Shown: positions 61,122 to 64,000 of the stretch, piece after piece | Position numbering within the stretch: the first letter of the stretch is position 1 | Layout of the letters: every line of letters begins with the position of its first letter | Assembly (NCBI RefSeq): GCF_038595055.1 | Contig: NZ_CP152002.1 | Span: 4,818,501-4,882,500 of the forward strand | Direction: 5' to 3' | DNA: 64,000 bases | Origin: Paenibacillus sp. FSL R7-0345 | GTDB lineage: Bacteria; Bacillota; Bacilli; Paenibacillales; Paenibacillaceae | The notes under the pieces: generated by a model | Databases searched by the model: none | Told to the model about the DNA's origin: nothing | The model's input: the letters and a program-made list of their open reading frames with translations, nothing else | Made by a program: the position numbers and the translations under genes

Positions 61122-61973
61122 TTACTTCACTCCGCCTTCCGTCAGGCCTTGAACAATATATTTCTGGAAATATAGCACCAGCACCAGAACAGGAATGCAA
61201 GAAATTACCCCGGCCGGGAACATCAGCTCATAGGCGATGCGGTCCTGGCCGATAAATTCGGAAATACGGGACGGAAGCGTTCTGCTCCCGGAATCGGTAA
61301 GTACCGAAGCGAGCAGAAATTCATTCCACGCTCCAATGAAGACAAATACTCCAGTGGCCGTAAGGCCCGTTGCTGACAGCGGCAGCATAATCCTGAAGAT
61401 GGATTGCAGCCGGGTACAGCCGTCTATCCGGGAAGCCTCCTCGATTTCATGCGGCAGGGACTGCAGAAAGGAGTAATACATCCATACCACATAAGGCAGC
61501 GAAAAGGTAATGTACGCCAGCACCAGACCTTGAAAGCTGTACAGCAAGCCGGTCATCCGCATCAATATAAACAACGGGATCAGCAAAGCCATCTGCGGCA
61601 GCATCTGTGAGCCGAGTATCGTCAGAAATACAGTCTTCCTGCCGGGAAACTTCAGCCTTGCGAACACATAGGATGCGAACACGCCCAGAACGAGTGACAG
61701 CAGAGTGGTAAACCCGGCAACGATTAGACTGTTCCATACCGCCGTCATAAACGAACCATTCTCAAAGAGGTTGGCATAATATTTAAACGTAAGCTTCTCC
61801 GGGATGATGACAGGCGGGCGCGACAGCAGTTCTACAGGCAGCTTCACGCTGGACAGCACCAGCCACAAAAAGGGAAAGAGTACATATAACATCAGACTGA
61901 GCGAAATGCCCCGAACCAGAATGCCTTTGACAGCACGCCGGAGGGTACGTCTGGGCGTTGCCGTGTGATTCAT
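61122..61973 (-). CDS. ABC transporter permease, MalG type
   Basis: 283 residues with six helices. The EAA loop is HEIEEASRIDGCTRLQSIFR and the end LYFQKYIVQGLTEGGVK is the MalG-family pattern. The ATG follows AGGAGG. It lies 37 bp after the binding protein and 47 bp before the amidohydrolase. Although such transporters usually carry sugars, the downstream genes suggest nucleosides as substrate. Confidence 0.92.
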   Translation of the reverse strand: MNHTATPRRTLRRAVKGILVRGISLSLMLYVLFPFLWLVLSSVKLPVELLSRPPVIIPEKLTFKYYANLFENGSFMTAVWNSLIVAGFTTLLSLVLGVFASYVFARLKFPGRKTVFLTILGSQMLPQMALLIPLFILMRMTGLLYSFQGLVLAYITFSLPYVVWMYYSFLQSLPHEIEEASRIDGCTRLQSIFRIMLPLSATGLTATGVFVFIGAWNEFLLASVLTDSGSRTLPSRISEFIGQDRIAYELMFPAGVISCIPVLVLVLYFQKYIVQGLTEGGVK

Positions 61974-62010
61974 ATTCCGTACCTCCTCGTTATTAGCTGT
62001 GCAGCGCCCG

Positions 62011-63303
62011 TTATTTCCCGATAAGCTTCAGCACGTTAGCTTCGGCAGCTTGCAGCGCTTCTTCAGGAGTTTCCCGGCCGGCAACGGCAGCCGAAATATG
62101 TCTGGACACTTCAGTGGAAATCGCAGCGGCCTTTTCATGCTTAAACATTCCGTAAGGGTACTCCATTTGCTCCGCTACAGAAGCAAAATGAGGATTCGCT
62201 TCCTGCACCTCAGCATCCTGGAGCGCCACATTATCCACAGGAATCCGTCCTATGCCGATGGCCATCGCTTTTTCCTGTTCCGTAGAAGTCACGAATCTGA
62301 TGTATTCCATCGCCTGCTCCTTGTTCTTCGAGCCTGCCGGAATCGCAAGGCCGCCTGTCTCGGCATAGGAGGCAGTCTTAAGCTGGGCTCCCGGCACCAG
62401 GGCTACCCCAACCTGTCCTGTAATCTTGGAGGTTTCCGGATTGTTGGCCAAAGGATAGGTATGCGGGGCATTCATCATCATGGCAATCGTCCCCTGTGCA
62501 AAAGCATCGGCTAATGGCGCAGTGCTGTCATACTGCACAGATTGCGGACTGATGATCTTGTCTTTCAAATTCATATCCGCCATGAACTGAAGCGCCCGTA
62601 CCCCCTCCGGACTGTTAAAGGTTGGCAGATCCTGTTCCTCATCCCAGAATTCCCCGCCCTCTGACCGCAGATGAACAATAAACGGGGTATAGGAGAAGGT
62701 TTCGCCCCAAGGCTCGGCATAAGGCGTTATTCCCTTGGCTTTCAGCTTCTCGGCAACAGCGGTAAACTCAGCCCAGGTTGCCGGCGGATTCTCTATGCCT
62801 GCCTCGGCAAACAGCGCCTTGTTGTAGTAGAACTGCCACGGCCACAGGTAACGGGGAAATCCATAGATCTGTCCGCCATTCATCAGCGGAGTAAAATAGC
62901 TATCGGAAATGTTAGCTTTCATATCTTCTGTAATGAGATCATCCAGCGGGGTGAGGAAGCCTTTCGGGGCAAATTCTGCCACAAAATCGTCACGGACATG
63001 CACAATGTCATATTCCGTGCTTCCGCCGGCGAAGGCGGTGGCCAGCTTGTCATGCTGCTCGGTAAAGTTCACCACTTCATAATTAACTTTAATGCCGGAG
63101 ACCTGCTCAAATTCCTTAGCTTGATCCTGCCAGAACTGGTCTCCGACATACAAAACGGTAATCTCCCCTTTATCACCATCATCCGCTGCACTTGCTTCCC
63201 CGTTGTCTCCGGCATTTGATCCGCTGCAGCCCGAAACCACCGTAACCAATGCCAATCCTGCAATTGCCGGGAATTGCTTCTGTTTCCACCATTCCTTTTT
63301 CAT
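62011..63303 (-). CDS. ABC transporter substrate-binding lipoprotein
   Basis: 430 residues, family 1 solute-binding fold. The lipobox VVSGCSG (Cys near residue 26) is followed by a Gly/Asp/Glu linker. Inner parts such as YDIVHVRDDFVAEFAPKGFL, PRYLWPWQFYYNKALFAEAG and QGTIAMMMNAPHTYPLANNP are typical. The start is the ATG at 63303, 8 bp after AGGAG. It lies between the two permease genes of the same importer. Nucleoside binding is inferred from the operon. Confidence 0.92.
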   Translation of the reverse strand: MKKEWWKQKQFPAIAGLALVTVVSGCSGSNAGDNGEASAADDGDKGEITVLYVGDQFWQDQAKEFEQVSGIKVNYEVVNFTEQHDKLATAFAGGSTEYDIVHVRDDFVAEFAPKGFLTPLDDLITEDMKANISDSYFTPLMNGGQIYGFPRYLWPWQFYYNKALFAEAGIENPPATWAEFTAVAEKLKAKGITPYAEPWGETFSYTPFIVHLRSEGGEFWDEEQDLPTFNSPEGVRALQFMADMNLKDKIISPQSVQYDSTAPLADAFAQGTIAMMMNAPHTYPLANNPETSKITGQVGVALVPGAQLKTASYAETGGLAIPAGSKNKEQAMEYIRFVTSTEQEKAMAIGIGRIPVDNVALQDAEVQEANPHFASVAEQMEYPYGMFKHEKAAAISTEVSRHISAAVAGRETPEEALQAAEANVLKLIGK

Positions 63304-63337
63304 CCTGCAATCTCCTCTCGTATCCATGGATTCTTGA

Positions 63338-64000
63338 TTAATTCTCTACTTTCAGTGTTTTCATATAGAAAAAGGTGAATATCAGAGTCAAAATCGTAAT
63401 GCAGTAGCTGATTGCGGCTCCATAGCCGAGGTCGAAGTTGCGGAATGCCTGTTCATAGGCGAATACGTTAAGGGTCATGGTGCTGTCCTGCGGCCCGCCT
63501 TTGGTAAGCAGCCAGATCAGGTCGAACACCCGTAAGGTCCACATCGTCTCAATAACGAGCAGAACCATGATGACAGGCTTGATATGAGGCAAAATGATAT
63601 GATAGAAGGCGGTTATCGGGCCGCCGCCGTCCACTTTGGACGCTTCGTGCAGCTCTCTGGGGATGGATTGCATGGCTGCCAGCAGCAGCAAGGCTACATA
63701 GGGGACACTTTTCCATATGTCCGCGAATAACACTGCCGACATGGCCGTATGTACGTTGACCAGCCACATTTGATATTCATCAATAAAGCCAAGCCTCAGC
63801 AGGACCTCGTTAAAGATTCCGTAATCTCCGCTGTACATCCATTGCCACATCAGGGAATTGACTACATTGGAGAGCGCCCAGGGAATCAGGAAGATCCGTT
63901 TGAAAAAACCTGCCCCCCATACCCCGAAATATATGGTCAGTGAAATGCCGAAAGCGATAGCCAGGGTAGCTACGACCTTGGTGACAGTGAAGAACACCGT
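63338..64000 (-). CDS. ABC transporter permease, MalF type, partial
   Basis: The last ~220 residues are in the window; the N-terminus lies beyond position 64000. It has several helices and the EAA loop RELHEASKVDGGGPITAFYH followed by ILPHIKPVIMV. It forms the importer with the binding protein 34 bp downstream and the MalG-type permease. Confidence 0.9.
   Translation of the reverse strand, partial: TVFFTVTKVVATLAIAFGISLTIYFGVWGAGFFKRIFLIPWALSNVVNSLMWQWMYSGDYGIFNEVLLRLGFIDEYQMWLVNVHTAMSAVLFADIWKSVPYVALLLLAAMQSIPRELHEASKVDGGGPITAFYHIILPHIKPVIMVLLVIETMWTLRVFDLIWLLTKGGPQDSTMTLNVFAYEQAFRNFDLGYGAAISYCITILTLIFTFFYMKTLKVEN

Overview
The window reads like a chromosomal segment of a Paenibacillus or a close relative, a Gram-positive plant-polysaccharide degrader. 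I infer this from strong AGGAGG-type ribosome sites, GTG/TTG starts, several Lpl-type carbohydrate ABC transporters with lipoprotein binding proteins, two YesM/YesN-type sensor kinase/AraC response-regulator pairs, and CcpA-like cre sites. No rRNA, tRNA, CRISPR array, phage or insertion sequence was seen.

Layout. 1-2.55 kb (minus): MurNAc-6-phosphate etherase (murQ), an RpiR/MurR-type regulator and the start of an ABC binding protein, a cell-wall sugar recycling unit. 2.6-12 kb: a pectin/galacturonate locus. A LacI regulator and a divergent cytosolic pectinesterase flank one copy of an operator that recurs before uxaB; uxaB, uxaA, uxaC, an esterase, a rhamnogalacturonan acetylesterase-like SGNH enzyme and a TIM-barrel isomerase follow. 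12.1-16.4 kb: glutamine-dependent NAD synthetase, then a marR-MFS efflux operon behind a five-fold 15-bp repeat. 16.5-25.4 kb: an ABC carbohydrate importer with a clan GH-A hydrolase (minus) diverging from its two-component system (plus). 25.5-27.5 kb: cupin, methyltransferase and Rrf2 regulator. 28.2-41.1 kb: a second saccharide locus with GH31 and GH13 enzymes, an ABC importer, a LacI-type regulator disrupted by a 90-bp minisatellite, and a divergent two-component system. 41.3-48.1 kb: an accessory stretch of small, partly broken genes (SseB-like, DUF4386, AraC/GyrI, GNAT, DinB remnant, lipoprotein, LRR, SMI1/KNR4). 48.2-53.2 kb: TetR-MFS-FtsX-type ABC operon with a palindromic operator. 53.5-56.2 kb: pnuC-nadR-Nudix/NrtR operon for nicotinamide riboside salvage. 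56.4-57.8 kb: a small membrane protein and a phosphotransferase. 58-64 kb (minus): a nucleoside uptake and salvage operon cut by the window end.

The most unusual signal is non-coding. Four intergenic elements of 185-192 bp, plus one shorter version, share one architecture: two ~25-bp near-palindromic cores in direct orientation about 50 bp apart, a 34-37 bp centre, then two cores in inverted orientation about 50 bp apart. Three different core families (here called A, B and C) use this same layout. I do not recognise it as a named element class. Also notable are the LacI-like regulator whose ligand domain is replaced by a 30-residue repeat array, the 15-bp pentad at marR, and matching CGGAC direct-repeat arrays upstream of two transcription units of the second saccharide locus.
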